Part shown: piece by piece, positions 34,601 through 43,495 of the stretch | Layout: each line of letters starts with the position of its first letter | Numbering within the stretch: the stretch's first letter is position 1 | NCBI GenBank assembly: GCA_028284125.1 | Contig: JANQSI010000008.1 | Coordinates: 248,001-312,000, forward strand | Source: Cyclobacteriaceae bacterium | Lineage (GTDB): Bacteria; Bacteroidota; Bacteroidia; Cytophagales; Cyclobacteriaceae | DNA: 64,000 nt | Reading direction: 5' to 3' | Program-made: the position numbers and the translations under genes | Notes under the pieces: model-generated | Database searches by the model: none | What the model saw: the letters and a program-made list of their open reading frames with translations, nothing else | What the model was told of the DNA's origin: nothing

Positions 34601-35155
34601 TTCTACTTGGATGAGAATAGTCCGGGCGGCACCATGATTGGAGCAGTTGTAGCGACAGATCCGGAAGACGATCCATTGACCTATTCGATTTTATCTGGAA
34701 ATACGAATGATGCGTTTGCCATAAGTAGTACTACAGGTGAATTGACGGTAAATGCTTCCACAGCGCTTGATTTCGAAACCACTCCTGTTTTTAATTTGAC
34801 GGTTCAAGCCGATGATGGAAATGGTGGGATTTCAATGGTGGATATTACCATTAATCTAAATGATATCATTGATGAGAATCCATTAGGTCTTGATGATTTG
34901 GATGAAAATATCAGCATTTATCCTAATCCTGTCAGTGGAAGGTTATTTGTGAAAGTGTCGGGACTCAATTTAAGTGACTTAGCTGTTGATATATTTACCT
35001 TAAGTGGAAAACAAGTTTTAAGTCCGTTAATGATTATTTCCAAGTCCAGCGAGTTGATTGAAATAGATATAGAAGGGCTTGAATCGGGTATGTATCTGTT
35101 GAAGATCAGAGATCAGCATGACATATTCACTAAACAGGTATTAGTGACTAATTAA
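31601..35155 (+). CDS. secreted protein with 77-aa EYFFD repeats, LamG, HYR, cadherin and T9SS tail (1184 aa)
   Basis: Signal peptide about 1-20 (SFHSMGQ). Five copies of a repeat begin with EYF(F/V)D at residues 26, 166, 243, 320 and 397. The last four are spaced exactly 77 aa apart; the first is longer by 63 aa because of an insertion at about 77-140. Each has the frame 'EYFFD-DPGYGMG ... GFHTLF-RA ... PESRLVYVD'. Then follow a LamG (about 467-700), an Ig/FN3-like stretch (about 705-825), two HYR-like domains (828-990), a cadherin repeat (995-1100) and a T9SS type-A tail (1105-1184, ISIYPNPVSGRLF). The C-terminal 360 residues are closely related to the 5667-aa protein's end. A surface role is inferred. 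Confidence 0.86.
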   Translation: MRSLLLKFLLVCLSFHSMGQTITQMEYFFDDDPGYGMANSVTITPGSSVTQAFNAPTGSLSPGFHDLFIRVRESGGIMTISPIGGSFAVGDVVTGGSSSATATVVAAFPNRLEVTTTGTFSPPETVTGGSGSATLTAFTLNWSVPESRLVYVDPSGAGFVQVEEIEYFFDEDPGYGMGDKFTAFSAAAVVNEMENIPTGSLSIGFHTLFIRAKAVGGVWGIPESRLVYVDPTGPGVIQVEELEYFFDQDPGYGMGDKFTAFTASAVVNEMENISTGALSAGFHTLFVRAKSVGNDWGVPESRLVYVDPSGAGLVQVEEIEYFFDQDPGYGMGTSFTAFTAADVVNQLENVSTGSLSIGFHTLFVRARSVGNTWGIPESRLVYVDPSGFMSSDIVALEYFVDQDPGVGMGTSVSVTTPGLSVTEMFTVQEGDLALGANTLSVRAQNSEGVWSMLETKTITVEANNVLDFDRDNQDYVSLNSNIVSADYSSGMTIEFWSFATETIGSGERDVFSINEPTNGDDILKMYYRADLNNYSLESNGLTALNSVGTIDENEWHHFAITISASGDLSLYQDGLLIEQGSGYPFPSVSDLIIMGAEVNSTGGMVTAGYFEGQIEDFRIWNAELPASEIQGFIGTQDLTGHPSSTSLIAHYLFDQGDAGGTNSSETTLTDETTNGNDGTLNGFALIGSISNWVVSSLPSSAALSSSTPTVQASGIQTSFVEETEVLIGINTEGDGARRIIAVKQGNTGFPAPIDGTYYEANPIFGSGADLGDGWFVIFNGFGSIERVTGLSAATEYMIAALEVNGVPGFESYNVTTSTDNPITVTTADLTGPTVVTQNISVSLDATGNASVTAASIDNGSSDNITIAANLILALDITDFDCTDLGDNTVTLTVTDEAGNSNDATATVTVIDDIDPVAVAQDIMVTLDATDQATITPADVDNGSSDNCTFTLSLDVTTFGVSEIGDNTVTLTATDGSGNAVNTTATVTVLGNNQAPTLSYIFYLDENSPGGTMIGAVVATDPEDDPLTYSILSGNTNDAFAISSTTGELTVNASTALDFETTPVFNLTVQADDGNGGISMVDITINLNDIIDENPLGLDDLDENISIYPNPVSGRLFVKVSGLNLSDLAVDIFTLSGKQVLSPLMIISKSSELIEIDIEGLESGMYLLKIRDQHDIFTKQVLVTN

Positions 35156-35223
35156 AAAACACCTCTTAAATGAGTAGTTAATTGTGTGATTGTTATCAAC
35201 AAATCCATACATTAATATGTAAT

Positions 35224-35247
35224 TATCAATATTTTTTTGTACTTTTC
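35224..35247 (+). promoter_or_regulatory. promoter-like block upstream of the 1744-aa gene
   Basis: TACTTTTC at 35240-35247 lies in a 24-bp context nearly the same as 12689-12712 upstream of the other giant gene (AATTA-CAATATTTTTT-GTACTTTTC pattern). The inverted repeat is less perfect here. ATG follows at 35292, 44 nt downstream. The match supports shared regulation or a common duplicated origin. Confidence 0.45.
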
Positions 35248-35291
35248 AAGTAAGTCTTCCAGCTAGTTAACTGTCTTACTAAAACCACTCA

Positions 35292-38200
35292 ATGAAGAAC
35301 CCCATTCTCACCATACTGAGGGCTTCACTGGCTCTTTGTGTGCTTCCACTGACTATCTATTCACAGAATAACGCCTTGCTTTTTGATGGGACCAATGATA
35401 ACATAACGTTTGCTTCAGGTCCTACCTTTTCAGGATCAGGGACTATGACATTTGAAGCATGGGTCAATCCTTCCAGCATTGGTTCCTTCCAAACAATAGT
35501 GAGCTGGACCGATGGTAGCAATAATGAAGCTCGCTTATCGATTAATACGAGTGGATTTCTAGATCTCTTTCAGACAGATGGTGTTCAAAGTGGTAGCCAA
35601 ACGGGATCTGTTGCTATAAGTGCAAATGAATGGACACATATAGCTTTTGTTCAGACTAGCGGTTCCATAGATTTCTATGTAAATGGTGCTCAAGAATCTG
35701 AAGGATTCAATGTAGCTTCTGCTGGAACGTCTGGCAATTTTACGTTGGGAATTTATAGCACCAGCTTCAATCCATATGGAGGCTTAATGGATGAAGTTCG
35801 GGTTTGGAGTTCTGCTTTATCTCAGACCAATATTCGAGATCAAATGTTCAAGACGCTTGCAGGAAATGAACTTAATCTCACATCCTATTATCAATTCAAT
35901 GAGACTACTGGAACTACTTTGCCCGATCAAACTGCAAGTAGTTTTGACGGTACACTTGTAAACTTCCCTGCAACGACAGACCCTAATTGGCAGGAATCAG
36001 GAACTCCTCCAAAGAACGCATTGGATTTTGATGGTGGAAATGATTACGTGAATATTTCAGCTGTTAGTTCCACCATGATTGGGGCAGAATCCGATTTTAG
36101 TGTGGAATTTTGGGCAAACCTCGAACCTGTATTCACCGACTCAAGAAGAGGATCTATTTTCTCTGTCAATGATGGTGGAGGTGCAAATTTGAACCGGATC
36201 CTCTTATACATTCATGACGGTTCTGATGTTGGAAAAGAAAATAGAATTGGTGTTGTGGATGCCGGAATCAATCCTGACTTTGACATTATAGGTCCCATTA
36301 TTGCAGATGACACTTGGCATCACGTTGCTTATACAAGATCGGGAACTACAGGAACTTTATACGTTGATGGTCTCTCTGTCGGAACTCATACAGCAGATTT
36401 CACTTTTCAATCGGGAGATTTGTGGTCCTTGGGACAGGAGTTTGACGGATCCACGACGATGAGTGATTTCATTGATGGACAATTGGATGATGTACGCATA
36501 TGGGATGTCGCAAGAACTGAGGCTGAGATTCAAGCGAATATGTTTTCTGATTTAACCGGAAGTGAATCAAACCTGATCGCCTATTATGATTTCAATCAAG
36601 GCTTTGCCGATGGCTCTAACACAGCTTTCACTACTTTGATTGACCGAACTTCAAATAATTATGATGGTTTTCTCGGTTCATTTACTTTGACCGGAACATT
36701 TTCCAATTGGGTTAGCTCAGGCGCTCAGGTCCCTGCTCCAGAGATAACCGTATACGAAGGAGATGACAATACCCAACCTGAAGTTTTTAGCGGACAACCC
36801 AAACCGGTGAATTTTGGCCATACGTCTTTGTCAGTCACAAAACCTCGAACATTCACCATAGAAAACAATGGTTTTGATGACCTTGTGATTTCAGATATTA
36901 CAACGACTGGAGACTTTTCTATCACTTCATCTACGTCCTTTACTGTAACTGCTGGCTCATCAAACACTTTTACTTCAGAACTTTTAGCCTTATCGGATGG
37001 GATAGCGAACGGAACAATCACTATTCAAACCAACGACCCCAATGAAATGAGTTTCGTTTTCCCTGTAACAGGTACAAAAGGCACCTTGTCTCCTAAAGCC
37101 TATTGGACAGATGAAGTGGGAACATTTAATGATGAAATTGATCGTGTCGATCTGACTGGAGCAAATGGGCAGAATGCTTATTATTCTGGTTTTTCTGTTG
37201 ATATAAAAGGAATTGCCATTGATACGGAAAACAACATGGTTTTCTGGACCAATACAGATGCGGAAGTCAAATGTGGCAGAATTGGAGATTCCGGATTTGT
37301 GGGAACTAATACTGTTGTTGATGAAAGTGGGGGTTCTGCTCAAGAATTTAACGGGATTGATGTCGATGGAGAAAATGAAAAAATTTACTGGTGCGATGCG
37401 GCGAACAATCAGATTAGGAGAGTCGATTTTGACGGTGGTAATGCTGAAGTTTTGATTAGTGTTACTGGTCTCCAGGACATAGCTCTGGATCTTAATGCCG
37501 GAAAAATGTACTACTTGGTCAATGGTGCTAATGCTGAAGTCCGACGAGCAAACCTGGACGGGACTGGAGACGAAAATTTGATTACAAAGGCAGGGAATAC
37601 ATTTAGAGGAATCGCATTGGATCTGGTAAATGGTCTGATCTATTGGACTGAAAATGGAAACATCCAAAGATCGAACCTGGATGGTTCATCTGAAGCGACT
37701 CAATCAACACAACTAACTGATCCAGGATCCATTGATCTTGATGTGGATAATGAAATGATGTACGTCATTGATCAATTAAACAATAGCATTGTGTCCATCT
37801 CGATGACAGATGTGGTGACAACCATTCAATCTGGAAGTGGTGTAACTGATCCACAATACCTGGCCCTAGATACACGAACCATGACACCACTTACGGTGGT
37901 TTCCTCATCTCCTGAAAGCAATGAAACCGGAGTTAATTCTGGTGACAACATTATCGTGACCTTCGATCAGAATGTTAACCCTTTTACGCTGGATAATTCC
38001 ACAGTACTTGTTGTCGGGAGTGAAACAGGTGAAATCGGTGGTACCATTTCCGGAGGTGCAACTAATGTCATCACATTCAACCCAACGACTGATTTCAAAG
38101 CAGGAGAGACCATACAATTGACCTTGACTTCTGATTTGGAAAGCATGGGTGGTGGCTCTTTGACCAACGGATTTTTTCTGGACTTTAAAGTAGCTAGCAA

Positions 38201-40526
38201 TCCTGCCCCAAATGTTCCTCCATTGTTTGTAGAAGGTACTGTTTATGACGATGGCACCAATACCGGTGTTGACAGAGTTGTTTCTATGGATGTTAACATG
38301 GACGGTAACATGGACATTGTGTCTATCTATGAAGGAATTGATGATGGTGTTGCGTGGTATCAGAATGATGGATCGCAACAGTTTACAAGGAATGTAGCCG
38401 CCGTTCCATCCATGACATTCGCTGAGACGGTAGCAGCTGCTGACCTGGACCTGGATGGTGATATCGATTTACTAGGTGCCTACAATGGTCGACTTGATTG
38501 GTACGACAATGACGGGTCTTTCAACTTCACGACAACATTTATTTACCAGGTGGGTGTTGGTTTTGGAGTGCAGGACATTCAGGTGGTGGATTTTGACGCT
38601 GATGGCGATCTGGATATTGTAGGAGCGTTTGTTTCAAATTTCACCCATTTCATCCGATGGTTTGAAAATGACGGAAATGCCAATTTCACAAACAACATTA
38701 TCTACTCTTCTACCGTGGAGAGACCAAGTGATATTGAAGTCATTGATGTTGACGAAGATGGAGATGCTGATGTGTTAGCTAGCTTTAATGGAGATGCTAT
38801 TGGCTGGCTTGAGAATGACGGTGCTCAAAATTTTTCAACACCAACGCTCATAGCTACCAGTTTAACATCACAATACGAGGGGCTCACGGCAGGTGATTTC
38901 AACGGTGATGGTACCATTGATTTGGCCATGACTACTACTACGCAGATTTCCTGGTTTGCCAATGATGGCTCTGAGAACTTCTCTGAAAATGTAATCTCAG
39001 CTTCGATTGGAAACAATGATATTCATGCTGCTGATTTAGACGGAGATGGCGATACAGACCTGGTAGGAGGAAGAACTCACATGGTTTTCTATGATAATGA
39101 TGGAAGTGGAAATTTTTCAAGTCGCTCAACTGCAACTACAACGGGAATAGAAGATGTGTTCACCACAGATCTGGATTCAGATGGGGATTTGGACGTGATA
39201 GTGGGTGGCAGGCTCTCTCGAGTCGTTTGGTTTGAAAATACCACGATCACGGCACCAGAAATAGATGTCTATATTGGTTCTGACAATACTGGAACTGCAC
39301 TTATTGATGCTCAGGTTACTCCTGTCGATATTGGCTCAGCTTTGATTACAAATGATATCACACAAACCTTTGCCATTGAAAACACCGGAGATGCTGTTTT
39401 AACTGTAAGCTCAATAACTTCATCTTTAACTAACTATACCATATCCGGAATTCCTTCCTCCGTTGGTGTCGGTGCGACGGAGACCTTTACTGTAACTCTG
39501 GACGGGACAAATGCTGGTATCTTTAATACGACCATCACCATCGCCAATAATGATAGCAATGAAAACCCATTCACATTTCCTATCATCGGAGAAATTAGTT
39601 CTCCTGAGATTTCGGTCTTTGTTGGAAATGATAATACAGGAACACCAATCGTTGATGAGCAAGCGACCGTTATTGATTTAGGAATCTCCTCACTAACTGT
39701 TGATCTAGTCCAAAACTTTGCCATAGAAAGTGCTGGGGCTACCACTCTTACGGTGAGTTCAATTACCTCTTCAAATCCCGCATATACCATATCCAACATT
39801 CCGACATCCATAGATATTGGGACCACCGAGACATTCACAGTCACTTTGGATGGTAGTTCTGTAGGGACTTTCGACGCTGTTATTTCCATAGTAAGCAATG
39901 ATTTGGATGAAAGCCCTTTTACCTTTTCAATTACTGGTGAAATTGGAACGAATCAGCCACCGGATATCTCGTACATTTTTTATCTCGACGAAAACAGTCC
40001 CAACGGCACTACACTCGGAGCAGTTGTCGCTACTGATCCTGAAGGAGATCAGTTGACCTATTCTATTGTTTCAGGAAATACAAACAATGCCTTTTCGCTT
40101 GGTAGTACTTCCGGGATATTGACTGTAAACGATGAAACTGCCCTGGATTTCGAAACAACGCCTGTATTTAACCTGGTAGTTCAAGCAGACGATGGAAATG
40201 GTGGTGTTTCAATGGTGGATATCACCATTAACTTGAATGATATAATAGATGAGAATCCGCTTGGGTTGAGTGACCTGGAAAATCAAATCAAAGTTTATCC
40301 TAACCCGGCAAGTGAAAGAGTATTTATCAAGCTGGAAGGCATAGTTTCAGACAATTTAAGAGTTGACTTATTCACCATTGGAGGAAGCCAATTGACAGGT
40401 TCAAGAGTTGTTATCCTTGATAATGATTTGATTGAAGTAGACTTGGTTGATTTGAAGTCTGGAATCTACCTGTTGAAAATAAAGAGTGATAATGAAGTGA
40501 TAACTAAGAATGTATTGGTGAAATGA
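35292..40526 (+). CDS. large multidomain T9SS-secreted protein (1744 aa), paralogue of the 5667-aa protein
   Basis: Signal peptide about 1-26 (LTIYSQ). LamG domains at about 28-235 and 243-475; choice-of-anchor-D Ig 480-597; YWTD-type propeller 600-864 (AYWTDEVGTFNDEIDRVDL, then VFWTNTDAEVKCGRIG); Big_5-like Ig 866-970; FG-GAP/VCBS propeller 975-1317 with seven D-x-D-x-D-G type calcium loops (for example DLDLDGDIDLL, DFDADGDLDIV, DLDSDGDLDVI); two more choice-of-anchor-D domains 1318-1550; cadherin 1554-1660; T9SS type-A tail 1663-1744. The first LamG, the anchor-D-propeller pair and the cadherin-tail all have close relatives in the 5667-aa protein. No hydrolase site was seen. Its stop overlaps the next start by 4 bp. 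Confidence 0.89.
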   Translation: MKNPILTILRASLALCVLPLTIYSQNNALLFDGTNDNITFASGPTFSGSGTMTFEAWVNPSSIGSFQTIVSWTDGSNNEARLSINTSGFLDLFQTDGVQSGSQTGSVAISANEWTHIAFVQTSGSIDFYVNGAQESEGFNVASAGTSGNFTLGIYSTSFNPYGGLMDEVRVWSSALSQTNIRDQMFKTLAGNELNLTSYYQFNETTGTTLPDQTASSFDGTLVNFPATTDPNWQESGTPPKNALDFDGGNDYVNISAVSSTMIGAESDFSVEFWANLEPVFTDSRRGSIFSVNDGGGANLNRILLYIHDGSDVGKENRIGVVDAGINPDFDIIGPIIADDTWHHVAYTRSGTTGTLYVDGLSVGTHTADFTFQSGDLWSLGQEFDGSTTMSDFIDGQLDDVRIWDVARTEAEIQANMFSDLTGSESNLIAYYDFNQGFADGSNTAFTTLIDRTSNNYDGFLGSFTLTGTFSNWVSSGAQVPAPEITVYEGDDNTQPEVFSGQPKPVNFGHTSLSVTKPRTFTIENNGFDDLVISDITTTGDFSITSSTSFTVTAGSSNTFTSELLALSDGIANGTITIQTNDPNEMSFVFPVTGTKGTLSPKAYWTDEVGTFNDEIDRVDLTGANGQNAYYSGFSVDIKGIAIDTENNMVFWTNTDAEVKCGRIGDSGFVGTNTVVDESGGSAQEFNGIDVDGENEKIYWCDAANNQIRRVDFDGGNAEVLISVTGLQDIALDLNAGKMYYLVNGANAEVRRANLDGTGDENLITKAGNTFRGIALDLVNGLIYWTENGNIQRSNLDGSSEATQSTQLTDPGSIDLDVDNEMMYVIDQLNNSIVSISMTDVVTTIQSGSGVTDPQYLALDTRTMTPLTVVSSSPESNETGVNSGDNIIVTFDQNVNPFTLDNSTVLVVGSETGEIGGTISGGATNVITFNPTTDFKAGETIQLTLTSDLESMGGGSLTNGFFLDFKVASNPAPNVPPLFVEGTVYDDGTNTGVDRVVSMDVNMDGNMDIVSIYEGIDDGVAWYQNDGSQQFTRNVAAVPSMTFAETVAAADLDLDGDIDLLGAYNGRLDWYDNDGSFNFTTTFIYQVGVGFGVQDIQVVDFDADGDLDIVGAFVSNFTHFIRWFENDGNANFTNNIIYSSTVERPSDIEVIDVDEDGDADVLASFNGDAIGWLENDGAQNFSTPTLIATSLTSQYEGLTAGDFNGDGTIDLAMTTTTQISWFANDGSENFSENVISASIGNNDIHAADLDGDGDTDLVGGRTHMVFYDNDGSGNFSSRSTATTTGIEDVFTTDLDSDGDLDVIVGGRLSRVVWFENTTITAPEIDVYIGSDNTGTALIDAQVTPVDIGSALITNDITQTFAIENTGDAVLTVSSITSSLTNYTISGIPSSVGVGATETFTVTLDGTNAGIFNTTITIANNDSNENPFTFPIIGEISSPEISVFVGNDNTGTPIVDEQATVIDLGISSLTVDLVQNFAIESAGATTLTVSSITSSNPAYTISNIPTSIDIGTTETFTVTLDGSSVGTFDAVISIVSNDLDESPFTFSITGEIGTNQPPDISYIFYLDENSPNGTTLGAVVATDPEGDQLTYSIVSGNTNNAFSLGSTSGILTVNDETALDFETTPVFNLVVQADDGNGGVSMVDITINLNDIIDENPLGLSDLENQIKVYPNPASERVFIKLEGIVSDNLRVDLFTIGGSQLTGSRVVILDNDLIEVDLVDLKSGIYLLKIKSDNEVITKNVLVK

Positions 40527-41131
40527 AAAACCTTCTACTCATACTTCTGTTTGCCATGACTTTTCCAATTATGGCACAAGATCCACCGGACATTTCTTTG
40601 GTTTTTTATTTAGAAGAGAAAAGTCCTAATGGTACAGTAGTTGGTGCTGTTACCGGAACAGATCCCAACGGTGATCCACTGGTTTATTCCATTGTTTCCG
40701 GAAACGGATCAGGAGCTTTCAGTATCAATTCGACAACAGGTGATATTTTAGTGGCTGACCAGGCGCAGCTCATTTTTGAACAAAATCCGACGTTTGAACT
40801 TGGAATAGAGGCTGACGACTTGAATGGCGGAATTATTACTGTCCAGGTGGTCATTAACTTGATAGATATTCCATTGGGATTTGATTCATCCGAGGAGGTT
40901 TTGACTTTCTATCCAAATCCAGTTACTGAACTATTGACTGTTGATTTGAAGGAAATGCGAAATGTGGAAATCTTTTTGCATTCCTTGAGTGGCACTTTGA
41001 TTCCTATTCGACCTGTATTGACTGCTGATTCTAAAATAGAAATTGATTTCACAGCCATTAATAAAGGAGTTTACTTATTGCAAATTGGAAATGGTAAGGA
41101 ATACTTCTCAAGAAGGATTGTCGTGAGGTAA
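40523..41131 (+). CDS. small secreted cadherin-domain protein with T9SS tail (202 aa), paralogue of 29767-30411
   Basis: Starts at the ATGA overlap with the 1744-aa gene. Signal peptide about 1-19 (MTFPIMAQ). A cadherin-like repeat (about 20-115; GTDPNGDPLVYSI and IEADDLNGG) is followed by a T9SS tail (about 122-202; LTFYPNPVTELLTVDL ... SRRIVVR). The opening after cleavage, QDPPDIS, is the same as in its paralogue. It ends the 28-kb plus-strand island; a REP-like palindrome follows. Confidence 0.83.
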   Translation: MKNLLLILLFAMTFPIMAQDPPDISLVFYLEEKSPNGTVVGAVTGTDPNGDPLVYSIVSGNGSGAFSINSTTGDILVADQAQLIFEQNPTFELGIEADDLNGGIITVQVVINLIDIPLGFDSSEEVLTFYPNPVTELLTVDLKEMRNVEIFLHSLSGTLIPIRPVLTADSKIEIDFTAINKGVYLLQIGNGKEYFSRRIVVR

Positions 41132-41151
41132 AGTGTGTTCGAATCAACAAC

Positions 41152-41224
41152 GTCATTACGAAGGAGGCACGACTGAAGCAATCACTTTCATATGTTTAGA
41201 TTCTTCGCTGCGCTCAGAATGACA
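41152..41224. repeat. REP-like interspersed palindrome
   Basis: The left arm contains GTCATTACGAAGGAGGCACG and then ACTGAAGCAATC; the right arm is GATTCTTCGCTGCGCTCAGA followed by ATGAC. The arms are imperfect inverted copies and resemble a palindromic repeat common in Bacteroidota genomes (arm core GAGGCACGACGAAGCAATC, from memory). It lies between the ends of two convergent genes and may act as a bidirectional transcript end. Confidence 0.6.
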
Positions 41225-41284
41225 CTCCGACTATGGGTCTGTACTGTCGTTTTTATGAAGCAAGCATCTCATAGTATGAAATGA

Positions 41285-42130
41285 TCAGTTTTTATCCAGC
41301 CACTCGATTACTGTCTCAATCATTTGAATCCTTCGATTAACAAACCCATGATCGGAAGGAAGTTTTACCAGATCGACTGCTTCCAATTGATTGATCCACT
41401 CCAGGTTCCGATCAGAGTCTTCAATGATTAAGACCTCCTTCTTGCTAAGCGCTTCTTTGTGAGTCACTACGTTGAACTTAACCCTGTTATCGATCATATC
41501 CTGAAGAAAAGCATCCAAATCAACATCGATCATCACTTGTCTCCTCATGTACGGTCTGAAAAAGCTTATGCTGTCAATATGATCGTAGGGTCCAACAATT
41601 TCTCCATAATTGGTTCCGGAAATAGAAATGATTCGTTTCACTTTTTCATTTTGACTTCCGGCAATCAACGCCAGTCCACCACCGTAGCTTCTGCCCAATA
41701 GGGTGAATCCATCAGGTTGGATTCTGAGCTTTTCTACATTTTCCGGTAGGCATAAATAGTTAATCACTTCGTCAAGATCTTCCAATTCGTTGGAATAAAG
41801 CAGCTTGCCTTGACTTCCCCAGGTTCCTCTGTAATTGAAATGGACCACATTTTTCCCAGCTCTCCGAATGGATTGTGCCAGGTCAAATTGATTGTCATTT
41901 CCTGGAAAGCCATGAGCGAGAATGACAGTTTCTTTAGGCTCCTTGCCATTGGCAATCATCGCGTATCCTGCCACCGTATCACCAAGAATCGGAATTAAAA
42001 GTTCCCGATTGGTTGCGGGTGCATCAGGGTCATTTTCAAAATCGGAAAAGGCTTTGCTTTGCGGTTCTTTTTCCGATGGTTGACAACCAACGATAAAGCC
42101 AATGATCAATAAGAATAGGTAAGGTTTCAT
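41285..42130 (-). CDS. alpha/beta-hydrolase lipoprotein
   Basis: About 281 aa from the ATG at 42130 (MKPYLFLLIIGFIVGC, lipobox VGC); an ATG 15 bp upstream is less likely because it adds residues before the signal. The hydrolase fold is marked by ILAHGFPGNDNQFDLA (oxyanion HG motif), the nucleophile elbow GRSYGGG with its serine, and a late histidine in PSDHGFVNRR. Substrate unknown: esterase or acyl-transfer activity is possible. Anchored to a membrane facing the periplasm or surface. It lies 48 bp downstream of the AarF gene on the same strand. Confidence 0.8.
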   Translation of the reverse strand: MKPYLFLLIIGFIVGCQPSEKEPQSKAFSDFENDPDAPATNRELLIPILGDTVAGYAMIANGKEPKETVILAHGFPGNDNQFDLAQSIRRAGKNVVHFNYRGTWGSQGKLLYSNELEDLDEVINYLCLPENVEKLRIQPDGFTLLGRSYGGGLALIAGSQNEKVKRIISISGTNYGEIVGPYDHIDSISFFRPYMRRQVMIDVDLDAFLQDMIDNRVKFNVVTHKEALSKKEVLIIEDSDRNLEWINQLEAVDLVKLPSDHGFVNRRIQMIETVIEWLDKN

Positions 42131-42178
42131 AGGAATACTCAACAAAATGAAATGTTGAATATAGCGATTATCTTATGA

Positions 42179-43495
42179 CTAAGACGCCAGCTTCAGAAAA
42201 TCCTTGGTGATAGAAGTGTCTACATTGGCCTTCAATGCATTCAAAATGTTGTACAAGCCAAAGAATGTACGGTTGAAATAAATGAAGTGCCTTGAGCCTC
42301 TTGCTTGTAGTCGACTCATTTCCGGATCTTTTGAAATCAGCTCGCCCATTTGGTAGATCTCAGTAAAGAATTCATCATCACCGAAATCAAACGTGGACTG
42401 ATTGAATGGTCGTGAAAGTAATCTGATCAACTTGACAAACATGGTTGTCACAACCTGAGCGTCTTTTTCAGGATCAGATGGCCGTATAATTTCTAACTCC
42501 GTAAATAAAGTGTTGACCCTGGAAGCATCATTCAAAACTTCATGTTTGGCCAGTTCAAAATAAGACCGATAAAAATCTTCGGGAATCGTTTTTATGCATC
42601 CAAAATCAATGACACCTAATTTATTGTTTTCAATGATGAAATTCCCTGGATGAGGATCAGCATGCATCATTTTTAGCTTATGCATTTGAAACATGTAGAA
42701 ATCCCACAAGGTCTGACCCAGTTTATTTCTATCCTCCTGCGACTGATCCTGTTTCATCCACTCTCCAATCGGTACGCCATCCAACCAACTCATGGTTAGA
42801 ATCTGTGGAGCGCTGTATTCTTTGAAATAGTTAGGAAAAAGGAGGTCAGGAAGATGTTTGCATTTGTTCACGAAATCTAAGGATTGCTTGAGTTCAAGCT
42901 CGTAGTTAGCCTCTTCTAGCAATTTCTCTTCCACTTCTTTCATGTAAGGCTCTACTTCCTTGCCTTTGACTTTCATTAATTTGAGCGCAAATGGCTTGGC
43001 CAATTTCAGATCACTCTTAATGCTATTTGCAACGCCCGGATACTGAACTTTTACTGCTAACTCTTGTCCGTCTTTTTCAGCGCGATGTACTTGTCCCATT
43101 GAAGCGGCGTTGCTCGCTGATTTTGAAAAGGTGTCAAAGAGTTCACCTGGGTCTTTTCCAAAATTCTCTCGGAATGTTTTTTTAACCAATGGGTAAGAAA
43201 GGGGTGGAGCGCTGTACTGTGCCATGGCAAACTTGTCTGAGTACGCCTTGGGAAGCACATTTTGATCCATACTGAGCAACTGCGCCATTTTAAGTGCGCT
43301 TCCTTTCAGTTCACTTAGCGAATCATAGATATCGCTTGCATTTTCTTGGTCGAGCTCTTCTTGGTCGAGCTTGCCTTTTATCGCAGCTTTTCCGTAGGCC
43401 TTGACATAGTTAACACCAACTTTAGCCCCTGTCGTGACGAATTTGCTTGCGCGCTTGACCTTACTAATCGGGATTCGATCTAGTTCTTTTGACAT
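42179..43495 (-). CDS. AarF/ABC1/UbiB-family atypical kinase
   Basis: 438 aa. The protein-kinase-like core shows the lysine motif LAVKVQYPGV, the catalytic-loop equivalent HADPHPGNFII (about residue 278-288) and the metal-binding VIDFGC (about 297-302). The family-specific N-terminal segment with SDIYDSLSELKGSALKMAQLL (the KxGQ-like region) is at about 50-75. Such proteins support quinone biosynthesis or lipid handling; the exact role is unknown. Its ATG shares a base with the stop of the TetR-like gene (TAATG), so the two are translationally coupled. Confidence 0.86.
   Translation of the reverse strand: MSKELDRIPISKVKRASKFVTTGAKVGVNYVKAYGKAAIKGKLDQEELDQENASDIYDSLSELKGSALKMAQLLSMDQNVLPKAYSDKFAMAQYSAPPLSYPLVKKTFRENFGKDPGELFDTFSKSASNAASMGQVHRAEKDGQELAVKVQYPGVANSIKSDLKLAKPFALKLMKVKGKEVEPYMKEVEEKLLEEANYELELKQSLDFVNKCKHLPDLLFPNYFKEYSAPQILTMSWLDGVPIGEWMKQDQSQEDRNKLGQTLWDFYMFQMHKLKMMHADPHPGNFIIENNKLGVIDFGCIKTIPEDFYRSYFELAKHEVLNDASRVNTLFTELEIIRPSDPEKDAQVVTTMFVKLIRLLSRPFNQSTFDFGDDEFFTEIYQMGELISKDPEMSRLQARGSRHFIYFNRTFFGLYNILNALKANVDTSITKDFLKLAS

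Noticed and set aside
36990-37667. 225-aa minus-strand frame opposite the 1744-aa gene
   Set aside because: Its composition mirrors the antisense of a repetitive propeller gene; no recognisable domain or start context.
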